From the NCBI GenBank assembly GCA_041558415.1, contig JBFFEY010000005.1:62001-126000 (forward strand): a stretch of 64,000 bases of DNA, written 5' to 3'. The stretch's first letter is position 1, and the number at the start of each line of letters is the position of its first letter. A program made the position numbers and the translations under genes. The DNA comes from SG8-39 sp041558415 (GTDB taxonomy: Bacteria > Pseudomonadota > Gammaproteobacteria > Burkholderiales > SG8-39). Under the pieces are notes generated by a model. The model saw nothing but the letters and a program-made list of their open reading frames with translations, did not search any database and was not told where the DNA came from. Of this stretch, positions 56,295-64,000 are shown in pieces.

Positions 56295-59168
56295 ATGGAC
56301 ACACCACAAACCGGCACCCTCGCAGCCATCGCCAAGCAGGATCTGCCGCCCCAGGAAATCTGCCGCGAAGCACTCATCGAGAAGTACGCCAAGGGCAAGG
56401 AACAGTCGATCGACGCCGTGCGCCGCCGCGTGGCGCGCGCGCTGGCGCAGGTCGAGAAGGAGGAACAGCGCGCGCTGTGGGAAAAGCGCTTTCTCGCCGC
56501 GCTCGAGGAGGGCTTCATCCCGGCCGGACGCATCAACTCGGCGGCCGGCATCCAGATGCAGGCCACGCTGATCAATTGCTTCGTCCAGCCGGTGGGCGAC
56601 TCCATCTCCGAGATCGTCGACGGCCGGCCGGGGATCTACAGCGCGCTGCAGGAGGCGGCCGAGACCATGCGGCGCGGCGGCGGTGTGGGCTACGACTTTT
56701 CGTCGATCCGGCCGAAGGGTGCCGAGGTCAAAGGCACGCATTCGCGCGCCAGCGGGCCGGTGTCGTACATGCGCGTCTTCGACCGCTCCTGCGAGACGGT
56801 CGAGTCGGCCGGCGCGCGGCGCGGCGCGCAGATGGGCGTGCTGCGCTGCGACCACCCCGACGTGGAGGAGTTCATCCACGCCAAGGACCGCGGCGACCTC
56901 TCCAACTTCAACATCTCGGTCGGCGTGACCGACGAATTCATGGTCGCGGTGGAAACCGACGGTGACGTCGAGCTGCTGCACCGTGCCAAGCCGGGCGAGG
57001 ACCAGTTCGCCGCGGGCGCCTACCAGCGCGACGACGGCCTGTGGGTGTACCGCAAGCTGCGCGCGCGCGAGCTGTGGGAACAGATCATGCGCTCGACCTA
57101 CGACCATGCCGAGCCGGGCATCCTGTTCCTCGACCGCATCAACCGCGACAACAACCTCAATTACTGCGAGACGATCGAGGCCACCAATCCCTGTGCCGAG
57201 CAGCCGCTGCCGCCCTATGGCTGCTGCTGCCTGGGATCGATCGACCTGACGCACTTTGTCACCAACCCGTTCGACGACAAGGCGGCGTTCGATTTCGCGC
57301 GCTTCGCCAAGGTGGTCGAGGTATCGGTGCGCATGCTGGACAACGTGCTCGAGGTCACCGCCTGGCCGCTGGAGCAGCAGCATGCCGAGGCGATGGCCAA
57401 GCGCCGCGTCGGACTGGGATTCACGGGCCTGGGCGATGCGCTCATCATGCTGCGCCAGCGCTACGACACGCCGGAAGCGCGCGAGCTGGCGGCGCGCATC
57501 GCCGAGCAGATGCGCAATGCCGCCTACCGGGCCTCGAGCGAACTGGCGCGCGAGCGCGGCGCCTTCCCGCTGTTCAACGCCGACCTCTACCTGTCGGGCA
57601 CCAGCTTCGCGACGCGGCTGCCGGACGAGCTGAAGAACCGCATCCGCAAGCACGGCCTGCGCAACAGCCACCTGCTGTCGATCGCACCCACCGGAACCAT
57701 CAGCCTGGCCTTCGCCGACAACGCCTCCAACGGCATCGAGCCGCCGTTCTCCTGGACGTACACGCGCAAGAAGCGCATGGCCGACGGCACGCTGAAGGAA
57801 TTCCCGGTCGAAGATCACGCCTGGCGCCTGTACCGCCACCTCGGCGGCGACGTAGAGCAGCTGCCGCCCCCCTTCGTCACCGCGCTCGAGATCAGCGCCG
57901 CGGCACACGAGAAGATGGTGGCCGCGGTCGCCCCCTACATCGACACCAGCATCTCGAAGACGGTCAACGTGCCGGAAGACTATCCCTACGAGGAATTCCA
58001 GGACCTGTATTTCGAGGCCTGGAAGTCGGGCCTCAAGGGGCTCGCCACCTACCGGCCGAACAAGGTGCTCGGCGCAGTGCTGTCGGTGGAGAAGCCGGCG
58101 GAAAGCCCGGCGGCGGCGCTGGCCCAGCCGCAGGACTTCCGCACCGACGACTTCAACCGCCGCATCGAAATCAAGTCGGTGCCGGCCCCCGTGCTGGCCA
58201 GCCTGCGCTGGCCCGGGCGCCCCGATTTGGCGGCCGGCAACGTCGCCTGGACCTACATGATCGAGCACCCGCAGTACCACTTCGCGGTGTTCGTCGGCCA
58301 CGTCGAGAATGGCAAGCCGCACGCCTTCGAAGTCTGGGTCAACGGCAGCGAGCAGCCGCGCGGCCTCGGCGCACTGGCGAAGACGCTGTCGATGGACATG
58401 CGTGCCAACGACCACGGCTGGCTCAAGCTCAAGCTGGAGACGCTCGCCAAGGCGGCGGGCGACGATGCCTTCGACATGCCCTTCCCGCCGCACGGCGAGC
58501 GCAAGCGCATGCCGTCGGTGGTCGCCGCCTTCGCCCAGGTGGTGTACTGGCGCTGCGAGCAGCTCGGCGCGCTTGCCGAGGACGGCGCGCCCACGCCGGT
58601 GCTCGACGCGATGTTCGCCCGCAAGGAGCCGAAAACCGGCACTGACGGTACCATGTCGTGGACCGTCGACGTGCTCAATCCGCGCACGGGCGACGATTTC
58701 GTGCTCGGCCTGAAGGAGATTGCGCTGCCGGATGGCATGACACGACCCTACTCGATGTGGCTCTCGGGCGAGTACCCGCGCGCCCTCGACGGGCTGTGCA
58801 AGATCCTGTCGCTCGACATGCGCGTGCTCGATCCGGCCTGGATCGGCATGAAGCTGCGCAAGCTTCTCGACTTCCCCGAGCCGCTCGGCGACTTCATGGC
58901 CTTCGTACCGGGCAGCCGCAAGCAGGAGACCTTCCCGTCGACGGTGTCGTACCTGGCGCGCCTCATCCTGCATCGCTACGCGATGCTCGGCATCCTCGAC
59001 GAGAGCGGCCTGCCGCGGCGCCAGATGGGCATCCTCGAGACGCCGGTTCCGGGACGCGTGCGCGTCATGCAGGGCGGACAGTGCCCGGAGTGCGGCAACC
59101 ACACCATGATCCGCAAGGATGGCTGCGACTACTGCACCGCCTGCGGCTACGTCGGCGTGTGCGGCTGA
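56295..59168 (+). CDS. nrdJ: Class II (adenosylcobalamin-dependent) ribonucleotide reductase
   Basis: A 957-residue enzyme making deoxyribonucleotides without oxygen dependence, using vitamin B12. Conserved blocks are GFIPAGRINSAAG, LINCFVQPVGDSI with a catalytic Cys, MRRGGGVGYDFSSIRP, CETIEATNPCAEQPLPPYGCCCLGS (radical-site Cys and Glu), LLSIAPTGTISLAF and SGLKGLATYRPN. From about 660 come two tandem TSCPD-like repeats, and the tail is a zinc-finger-like CPEC...CDYCTACGYVGVC. ATG 56295 follows AAAAAGAG. The leader carries NrdR boxes and, farther up, a LexA-box promoter. No class I genes are in the window. Confidence 0.95.
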   Translation: MDTPQTGTLAAIAKQDLPPQEICREALIEKYAKGKEQSIDAVRRRVARALAQVEKEEQRALWEKRFLAALEEGFIPAGRINSAAGIQMQATLINCFVQPVGDSISEIVDGRPGIYSALQEAAETMRRGGGVGYDFSSIRPKGAEVKGTHSRASGPVSYMRVFDRSCETVESAGARRGAQMGVLRCDHPDVEEFIHAKDRGDLSNFNISVGVTDEFMVAVETDGDVELLHRAKPGEDQFAAGAYQRDDGLWVYRKLRARELWEQIMRSTYDHAEPGILFLDRINRDNNLNYCETIEATNPCAEQPLPPYGCCCLGSIDLTHFVTNPFDDKAAFDFARFAKVVEVSVRMLDNVLEVTAWPLEQQHAEAMAKRRVGLGFTGLGDALIMLRQRYDTPEARELAARIAEQMRNAAYRASSELARERGAFPLFNADLYLSGTSFATRLPDELKNRIRKHGLRNSHLLSIAPTGTISLAFADNASNGIEPPFSWTYTRKKRMADGTLKEFPVEDHAWRLYRHLGGDVEQLPPPFVTALEISAAAHEKMVAAVAPYIDTSISKTVNVPEDYPYEEFQDLYFEAWKSGLKGLATYRPNKVLGAVLSVEKPAESPAAALAQPQDFRTDDFNRRIEIKSVPAPVLASLRWPGRPDLAAGNVAWTYMIEHPQYHFAVFVGHVENGKPHAFEVWVNGSEQPRGLGALAKTLSMDMRANDHGWLKLKLETLAKAAGDDAFDMPFPPHGERKRMPSVVAAFAQVVYWRCEQLGALAEDGAPTPVLDAMFARKEPKTGTDGTMSWTVDVLNPRTGDDFVLGLKEIALPDGMTRPYSMWLSGEYPRALDGLCKILSLDMRVLDPAWIGMKLRKLLDFPEPLGDFMAFVPGSRKQETFPSTVSYLARLILHRYAMLGILDESGLPRRQMGILETPVPGRVRVMQGGQCPECGNHTMIRKDGCDYCTACGYVGVCG

Positions 59169-59210
59169 GCGGGCGGGAAAGGCCGCGCGAAAAGGACAGG
59201 AAGCTGGACC

Positions 59211-59254
59211 GGGTGAGGGTCTTTCCTCCTACCGCAGGAGGAAGGCCCTCACCC
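59211..59254. terminator. Long hairpin between nrdJ and the NUDIX gene
   Basis: GGGTGAGGG (59211-59219) pairs with CCCTCACCC (59246-59254), and inside it TCTTTCCTCCT (59220-59230) pairs with AGGAGGAAGG (59236-59245) with one bulge, around a short ACCGC loop. The minus-strand NUDIX stop (59229-59231) lies within the hairpin. A T run is absent, so it may act as a transcript end or stability element for both convergent genes. Confidence 0.5.
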
Positions 59255-59798
59255 AAAGCAGCCCGGCGACCGACTTGGCATCGGTGATGCGCCCGGTGCG
59301 CACCCACTCGAGCGCCTCACCGAACGGCAGCACGAAGGTCTCCAGAAACTCGTCGTCGTCGGGCTTCGTGCCGCGCTGCTCGAGGCCGCGCGCAAGGTAG
59401 AGTTCGATCGCCTCGTCGGTGTAGGCGACCGACGGGTGCACCACACCGAGGTGCGTCCAGTCGCGCGCCACATAGCCGGTCTCCTCGCGGAGCTCGCGCT
59501 GCGCAGTCTCCAGATGGGGTTCGCCCGCATCGAGCTTGCCGGCCGGCAGCTCGACCATGACGCGGCCCAGCGGGTGACGGAACTGGCGCTCCAGCAGCAC
59601 CCGCTGGTCGTCGAACAGCGGCACGATCACCGCTGCGCCCGGATGGCGGATGTATTCGCGCACTGCGGCGCGCCCGTTCGGCAGCTGCACCCTGTCGCGC
59701 CGCACGTGCAGCAGCACGCCCGAATAAACGGCCTCGCCTTCGAGAAAGACCTCCGCGAGGTGCGGATCGCCCTGCACGGGGGCACCGTCGCGGGACAC
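59229..59798 (-). CDS. ADP-ribose pyrophosphatase-type NUDIX hydrolase
   Basis: A 189-residue protein with a perfect NUDIX box, GKLDAGEPHLETAQRELREETGY (Gx5Ex7REx2EExG). The preceding VELPAG and the leading EYIRHPGAAVIVPL are typical of ADP-ribose pyrophosphatases (NudF type), which give AMP and ribose 5-phosphate. It follows nuoN by 13 bp on the same strand. A NUDIX gene after nuoN is familiar in betaproteobacteria, where a DUF2818 gene usually stands between; that gene is missing here. Confidence 0.93.
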   Translation of the reverse strand: MSRDGAPVQGDPHLAEVFLEGEAVYSGVLLHVRRDRVQLPNGRAAVREYIRHPGAAVIVPLFDDQRVLLERQFRHPLGRVMVELPAGKLDAGEPHLETAQRELREETGYVARDWTHLGVVHPSVAYTDEAIELYLARGLEQRGTKPDDDEFLETFVLPFGEALEWVRTGRITDAKSVAGLLWVRAFLLR

Positions 59799-59811
59799 GG
59801 CCGTTAGCGCC

Positions 59812-61308
59812 TTACAGTGCGCGAATCGCCGCGAAGCAGATCTGCATCAGCGGCTGGGGCAGGAGGCCGAGCGCCAGCAGCGCCAGGCCGTTCGCCGAGA
59901 GCAGCGTGCGCATTTCGCGCGGCCCCTCCACCGGCGCTGCCTCCACCGGCTCGTCGAAGTACATCAGCTTGACGATGCGCAGATAGTAGAACGCCCCCAC
60001 CAGCGAGAGCAGGACGGCGGTCACGGCGAGCGCGATCTGCCCGGCGGCGACCGCTGCCGACAGCACCGCCAGCTTGGCGTAGAAACCCGCCGTCGGCGGA
60101 ATGCCGGCAAGCGAGAACATCAGGACCAGCATGACGAAGGCGTACCAGGGATTGCGCCGGTTGAGCCCCTTCATGTCGTCCAGCGTCTCGCAGTCGAAGC
60201 CGGCGCGCGACAGGTAGAGCAGCATGCCGAAGGCGCCGAGCGACATCAGCACGTAGACCAAGACGTAGAACATCGCGGCAGCATAGGCGTCGGGCGCGTT
60301 GAGCGTGTTGCCGCCGACCACCCCGGAGAGCAGGCCGAGCAGCATGAAGCCCATGTGCGCGATCGTCGAATACGCCAGCATGCGCTTGAGGTTCGACTGC
60401 GCGATGGCACTGATGTTGCCGAGCGCCATCGACAGCACCGCCAGTACGGCAAGCATCTGCTGCCAGTCCGCGGCCAGCTCGAGCAGCCCGTTCACCAGCA
60501 GCCGGATCGCCATGGCGAAGGCCGCCAGCTTGGGTGCGGAGCCGATAACCAGCGTGATCGCCGTCGGCGCGCCGTGGTAGACGTCCGGGATCCACATGTG
60601 GAACGGCACCACGCCGAGCTTGAAGGCCAGCCCGGCGACCACGAAGACCAGGCCGAAAACGAGGAAGTTGCGGTCGGTCGCGCTCGCCGACAGCGTCGCC
60701 ACCTGGCGCGCCACCTCCGAGATCGTCAGCGTGCCGGTCGCGCCGTAGATCATTGACATGCCATAGAGCAGCAGGCCGGAGGCGAGCGCACCGAGCACGA
60801 AGTACTTCATCGCCGCCTCGATCGAGGTCGCCGAATCGCGGTTCAGCGCCACCATGGCGTAGAGGCAAAGTGACAGCAGTTCAAGTCCGAGGTAGACGGT
60901 GAGGAAGCTGTTCGCGCTCATCATGATCATCATGCCGAGCAGCGCGAACAGCAGCAGCGCGAGGAACTCGCCCTTGAACAGCTGTCGGTCGAGCAGGTAC
61001 TGGCGCGAGTACACCAGCGCCGCGCCGACCGCGATATAGGCGCACAGCTTCAGAACGTTCGACATGGCGTCGGCAACGAACAGCCCGTTGAACAGCACCA
61101 GGCGCGACGGCCCCGTACCCCACTGCACGAACAGCGTCGCCAGCACGGCGAGCAGCAGGATCAGCTGCGCGCCGATGTAGGAAGCGGCGCGGCGCTCGCT
61201 CTTGGAGAAGCGGTCGGCGATCAGCAGCGTCGAGGTGCCGAGCAGCACGACCACTTCCGGCAGCACCGGCAAGTGGTCGATCAACGCGATCGTGTTAGCG
61301 GAGGCCAT
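59812..61308 (-). CDS. nuoN: NADH-quinone oxidoreductase subunit N
   Basis: A 498-residue antiporter-like membrane subunit of complex I with about fourteen helices. LYAMVALNRDSATSIEAAMKYFVLGALASGLLLYG carries the conserved Glu/Lys region, FKLGVVPFHMWIPDVYHGAPT the broken helix, and NLKRMLAYSTIAHMGFMLLG the second Lys. It takes part in proton pumping. It starts 4 bp after the nuoM stop. Confidence 0.97.
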   Translation of the reverse strand: MASANTIALIDHLPVLPEVVVLLGTSTLLIADRFSKSERRAASYIGAQLILLLAVLATLFVQWGTGPSRLVLFNGLFVADAMSNVLKLCAYIAVGAALVYSRQYLLDRQLFKGEFLALLLFALLGMMIMMSANSFLTVYLGLELLSLCLYAMVALNRDSATSIEAAMKYFVLGALASGLLLYGMSMIYGATGTLTISEVARQVATLSASATDRNFLVFGLVFVVAGLAFKLGVVPFHMWIPDVYHGAPTAITLVIGSAPKLAAFAMAIRLLVNGLLELAADWQQMLAVLAVLSMALGNISAIAQSNLKRMLAYSTIAHMGFMLLGLLSGVVGGNTLNAPDAYAAAMFYVLVYVLMSLGAFGMLLYLSRAGFDCETLDDMKGLNRRNPWYAFVMLVLMFSLAGIPPTAGFYAKLAVLSAAVAAGQIALAVTAVLLSLVGAFYYLRIVKLMYFDEPVEAAPVEGPREMRTLLSANGLALLALGLLPQPLMQICFAAIRAL

Positions 61309-61312
61309 GGGT

Positions 61313-62797
61313 TCAGAGCTTGGAGACGGCGACGTGCCGCAGCAGGTCCGCGACCGAGGCGTGCATCACCTCGGTGAACGGCAGCGGATACAGGCCCATG
61401 AAGAGGACCGCGATGGCCAGCAGGCCGAGCACGACGAACTCGCGCGGGTTGAGGTCGGTGAGCGCCGCCACGCGTTCGTTGCCGACGGCGCCGAAGATCA
61501 CCCGCTTGTACATCCACAGCGTGTACGCGGCGCCGAACACCAGCGTTGTGCCGGCCGCAAACGCGATCCAAAAGTTCGCCTTCACCGCGCCCATGATGAC
61601 CATAAACTCACCGACGAAACCGCTGGTCGCTGGCAGGCCGCAGTTCGCCATCGCGAACAGCATCATCAGCGCGGCGAACTTGGGCATGCTGTTCACCACG
61701 CCACCGTAGTCGGAAATCATGCGCGAGTGCATGCGGTCATACATGACGCCGACGCAGAGGAACAGTGCGGCCGAGACGAAACCGTGCGAGATCATCTGTA
61801 CCAGGCCGCCCTCGATGCCGTAGGCGTTGAAGATGAAGAAGCCGAGTGTGACGAAGCCCATGTGCGAGATCGAAGAATAGGCGATCAGCTTCTTCATGTC
61901 GGTCTGCACCAGCGCAACCAGGCCGATGTACACCACCGCGACCAGCGACAGCGCGATCATGAGCCAGGCGAGCTCGCGCGACGCATCCGGCAGGATCGGC
62001 AGCGTGAAGCGAACGAAGCCGTAGGCGCCGAGCTTCAGCATGATCGCGGCCAGCACCACCGAGCCGCCGGTGGGGGCCTCGACATGCGCGTCCGGCAGCC
62101 AAGTGTGCACCGGCCACATCGGCACCTTGACGGCGAAGGCAAGCAGGAAGCCGAAAAAGAGCAGGGTCTGCGCACTGAGCGAGAGCGGCAGTTTGTGCCA
62201 GTCGAGGATCGCGAAGCTGCCACCGGAACTGTTGTAGAGGTAGAGCACGGCGACCAGCATCAGCAGCGAGCCGGCCAGCGTGTAGAGGAAGAATTTGACC
62301 GCCGCGTAGACGCGGTTCGGCCCGCCCCATACGCCGATGATGATGAACATCGGAATCAGAGTGGACTCGAAGAAGACGTAGAACAGCACACCGTCGAGCG
62401 CCGAGAATACGCCGTTCATCACCCCCGAGAGGATGAGGAAGGACGCGTAGTACTGCGCCACGCGACTTTCGATCACGCTCCAGCCGGCGATCACCACAAG
62501 GATGGTGATGAAGCTGTTCAGCAGCACGAACAGCACGCTGATGCCGTCGACGCCGAGGTGGTAGTTGACGCCGAAGCGCGGTATCCAGGGAACGAATTCG
62601 ACGAACTGCATGGCGCCCGAGCTGGCATCGAAGCCGGTGTACAGCGGGATCGCGACCAGGAAACCGAGCAGCGCCCCAGCCAGCGCAAGGCTGCGCTGCA
62701 GCGCCGCGTTGCGGTCGCCGCCGGTGGCGAGCACCGCCAGCCCGGCGAGCACCGGGACCCAGACGGCGAGCGTCAGGTAGGGAACAGCGGGCGTCAT
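61313..62797 (-). CDS. nuoM: NADH-quinone oxidoreductase subunit M
   Basis: A 494-residue complex I membrane subunit. YHLGVDGISVLFVLLNSFIT, FYVFFESTLIPMFIIIGVWG (conserved Glu), KVPMWPVHTWLPDAHVEAPT and QTDMKKLIAYSSISHMGFVTLG (conserved Lys) are the family markers of an H+-translocating antiporter-like subunit. It lies 3 bp after the nuoL stop and 4 bp before nuoN. Confidence 0.97.
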   Translation of the reverse strand: MTPAVPYLTLAVWVPVLAGLAVLATGGDRNAALQRSLALAGALLGFLVAIPLYTGFDASSGAMQFVEFVPWIPRFGVNYHLGVDGISVLFVLLNSFITILVVIAGWSVIESRVAQYYASFLILSGVMNGVFSALDGVLFYVFFESTLIPMFIIIGVWGGPNRVYAAVKFFLYTLAGSLLMLVAVLYLYNSSGGSFAILDWHKLPLSLSAQTLLFFGFLLAFAVKVPMWPVHTWLPDAHVEAPTGGSVVLAAIMLKLGAYGFVRFTLPILPDASRELAWLMIALSLVAVVYIGLVALVQTDMKKLIAYSSISHMGFVTLGFFIFNAYGIEGGLVQMISHGFVSAALFLCVGVMYDRMHSRMISDYGGVVNSMPKFAALMMLFAMANCGLPATSGFVGEFMVIMGAVKANFWIAFAAGTTLVFGAAYTLWMYKRVIFGAVGNERVAALTDLNPREFVVLGLLAIAVLFMGLYPLPFTEVMHASVADLLRHVAVSKL

Positions 62798-62800
62798 CGT

Positions 62801-64000
62801 TCAGGCCTTGAACACGCGCAGCACCCACATCAGCCCGAGCACGCCGAGCAGCATGGCGAAGGCGTAGCGGTAAAGGAAGCCGGACTGCAGCTGGCGCACG
62901 ATGCCGGCAAACCAGCCCATCAGGCGCGCCGAGCCGTTGACGATGCCGTCGATCACGGCCTGGTCGCCGCCGCGCCACAGGCCGCGGCCGACGGCGCGCG
63001 CGCCGCCGGCGAACAGCCAGGCATAAAGCTCGTCGAAGCCGTACTTGCGTTCGACCAGGGCATAGAGCGGGCCGAAGGCGATGGCAATGCGCTTGGGCAG
63101 ATCGACGCGGATCGTGTAGAGGTACCAGGCGACCAGCGCGCCGCCCAGCGCCAGCCAGAAGGCGATGCCGCCGAGGCCGTGGGCGATGAAACTCCACAGG
63201 CCGTGGTAGTCGGCGGACATCCTGGCAACAGCGCCATGCTCCGGACGCACGAAGATGCTCGCGCCGAAGTAGTCGCCCATGACGAAACTGCCGATCCACC
63301 AGCCCGCGACGACCGAGGGAATCGCCAGCAGCACGAGCGGCACCGTGACCACCCTCGGCGACTCGTGAATGTGCGCGCGCAGCTGCGCGTCCATGCGCGT
63401 GTTGCCGTGGAAGGTCATGAACACCAGGCGGAAGGAGTACACGCCGCCGGCGAATACCGCCGCCACCAGCAGCCAGTAGGCAATCCCGGCCCCGGCCACC
63501 GTCGAGCCGTGCACCGCCTCGATGATCGCGTCCTTGGAGAAGAAGCCGGCGAACGGCGGCAGCCCGGCATTGGCCAGCGCGCCGATCAGCACCGTCAGGT
63601 AGGTGATCGGCATGTACTTGCGCAGGCCGCCCATGCGACGCATGTCCTGCTCGTGGTGCAGCGCGATGATCACCGAGCCTGCGCCGAGGAACAGCACCGC
63701 CTTGAAGAAGGCGTGGGTCATGAGGTGGAAGATCCCGGCCGAGTAGGCCGAAGCCCCGAGCGCCGCGGTCATGTAGCCGAGCTGCGAAAGCGTGGAATAG
63801 GCGACGACCCGTTTGATGTCGTACTGCGTGATCGCCACCAACGCCATGGTCGCGGCGGTCAGCGCGCCGATCACCAGCACCACCGAGAGCGCGGTCTCGG
63901 ACCACTCGAACAGCGGCGACATGCGCGCCACCATGAAGATGCCGGCGGTCACCATGGTCGCGGCGTGGATCAGCGCCGAGATCGGCGTCGGGCCCTCCAT
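62801..64000 (-). CDS. nuoL: NADH-quinone oxidoreductase subunit L, 3' part
   Basis: The last 399 codons of nuoL; the gene starts beyond the window end. The first residues seen, EGPTPISALIHAATMVTAG, belong to the central broken-helix region, followed by TQYDIKRVVAYSTLSQLGYM and HAFFKAVLFLGAGSVI (conserved His/Lys). The C-terminal part holds the lateral helix and last membrane helix (LYRYAFAMLLGVLGLMWVLRVF). The ATG at the edge is an internal Met, not the start. Confidence 0.97.
   Translation of the reverse strand: MEGPTPISALIHAATMVTAGIFMVARMSPLFEWSETALSVVLVIGALTAATMALVAITQYDIKRVVAYSTLSQLGYMTAALGASAYSAGIFHLMTHAFFKAVLFLGAGSVIIALHHEQDMRRMGGLRKYMPITYLTVLIGALANAGLPPFAGFFSKDAIIEAVHGSTVAGAGIAYWLLVAAVFAGGVYSFRLVFMTFHGNTRMDAQLRAHIHESPRVVTVPLVLLAIPSVVAGWWIGSFVMGDYFGASIFVRPEHGAVARMSADYHGLWSFIAHGLGGIAFWLALGGALVAWYLYTIRVDLPKRIAIAFGPLYALVERKYGFDELYAWLFAGGARAVGRGLWRGGDQAVIDGIVNGSARLMGWFAGIVRQLQSGFLYRYAFAMLLGVLGLMWVLRVFKA

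Overview
The window is GC-rich, densely coded chromosomal DNA, most likely from a betaproteobacterium (Burkholderiales-like or an unclassified relative). The grounds are a leucyl-transferase bpt next to pyrD, a short RsxB-type ferredoxin overlapping nth, a DUF1841 gene, class II ribonucleotide reductase, GreB, nuoLMN followed by a NUDIX gene, and several TRAP transporters. I saw no tRNA, rRNA, CRISPR array, prophage or transposase gene.

Layout. 1-4 kb holds housekeeping genes (bpt, pyrD, alanine dehydrogenase, RsxB-like ferredoxin, nth). 4-7.6 kb holds a DUF1841 gene, two small c-type cytochromes on the minus strand, and a MoxR/VWA pair, interrupted by two palindrome-rich repeat elements. 7.7-10.8 kb is a TAXI-type TRAP transporter. 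10.8-13.2 kb is a minus-strand pair of DUF4399 protein and Baeyer-Villiger-type flavin monooxygenase. 13.4-14.0 kb is a tandem pair of Gdx/SugE-like SMR exporters with opposite charge bias. 14.1-25.3 kb is the most interesting block: a molybdenum hydroxylase (FAD subunit plus a fused Fe-S/Mo subunit), a 6-hydroxynicotinate-reductase-like protein, a UPF0280 protein and hydantoinase/oxoprolinase subunits A and B. The first four genes overlap by ATGA. Between hyuA and hyuB lies an inverted MFS gene with a 27-codon remnant of an enoyl-CoA hydratase in front of it.

25.3-34.8 kb carries a class III nucleotide cyclase, a NUDIX hydrolase, a META lipoprotein, dinB, a large MscS channel, two convergent aminotransferases and a cold-shock gene. 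34.8-44.4 kb is an acid-sugar catabolic region: TRAP DctPQM, a class II aldolase, a LtnD-like dehydrogenase, an IlvD-type dehydratase, a CPA1 antiporter, OtnC and OtnK. These genes fit uptake of a C4 sugar acid (threonate/erythronate type), oxidation, phosphorylation and decarboxylation to dihydroxyacetone phosphate. 44.4-49.4 kb pairs a PAS-GGDEF-EAL protein with a GspE/PilB-type ATPase. 49.4-56 kb has an MFS transporter, peroxiredoxin, M16 peptidase, mscL, greB and an ankyrin membrane protein. 56.3-59.2 kb is nrdJ, preceded by a LexA-box promoter and two NrdR boxes 31 bp apart. The window ends in nuoN, nuoM and the 3' part of nuoL, all on the minus strand.

My best candidate for an undescribed system is the 14-25 kb block. 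Its gene content matches a hydroxylate-reduce-hydrolyse route for an N-heterocycle, with an ATP-dependent hydantoinase in the place that enamidase has in anaerobic nicotinate fermentation. The substrate is inference.
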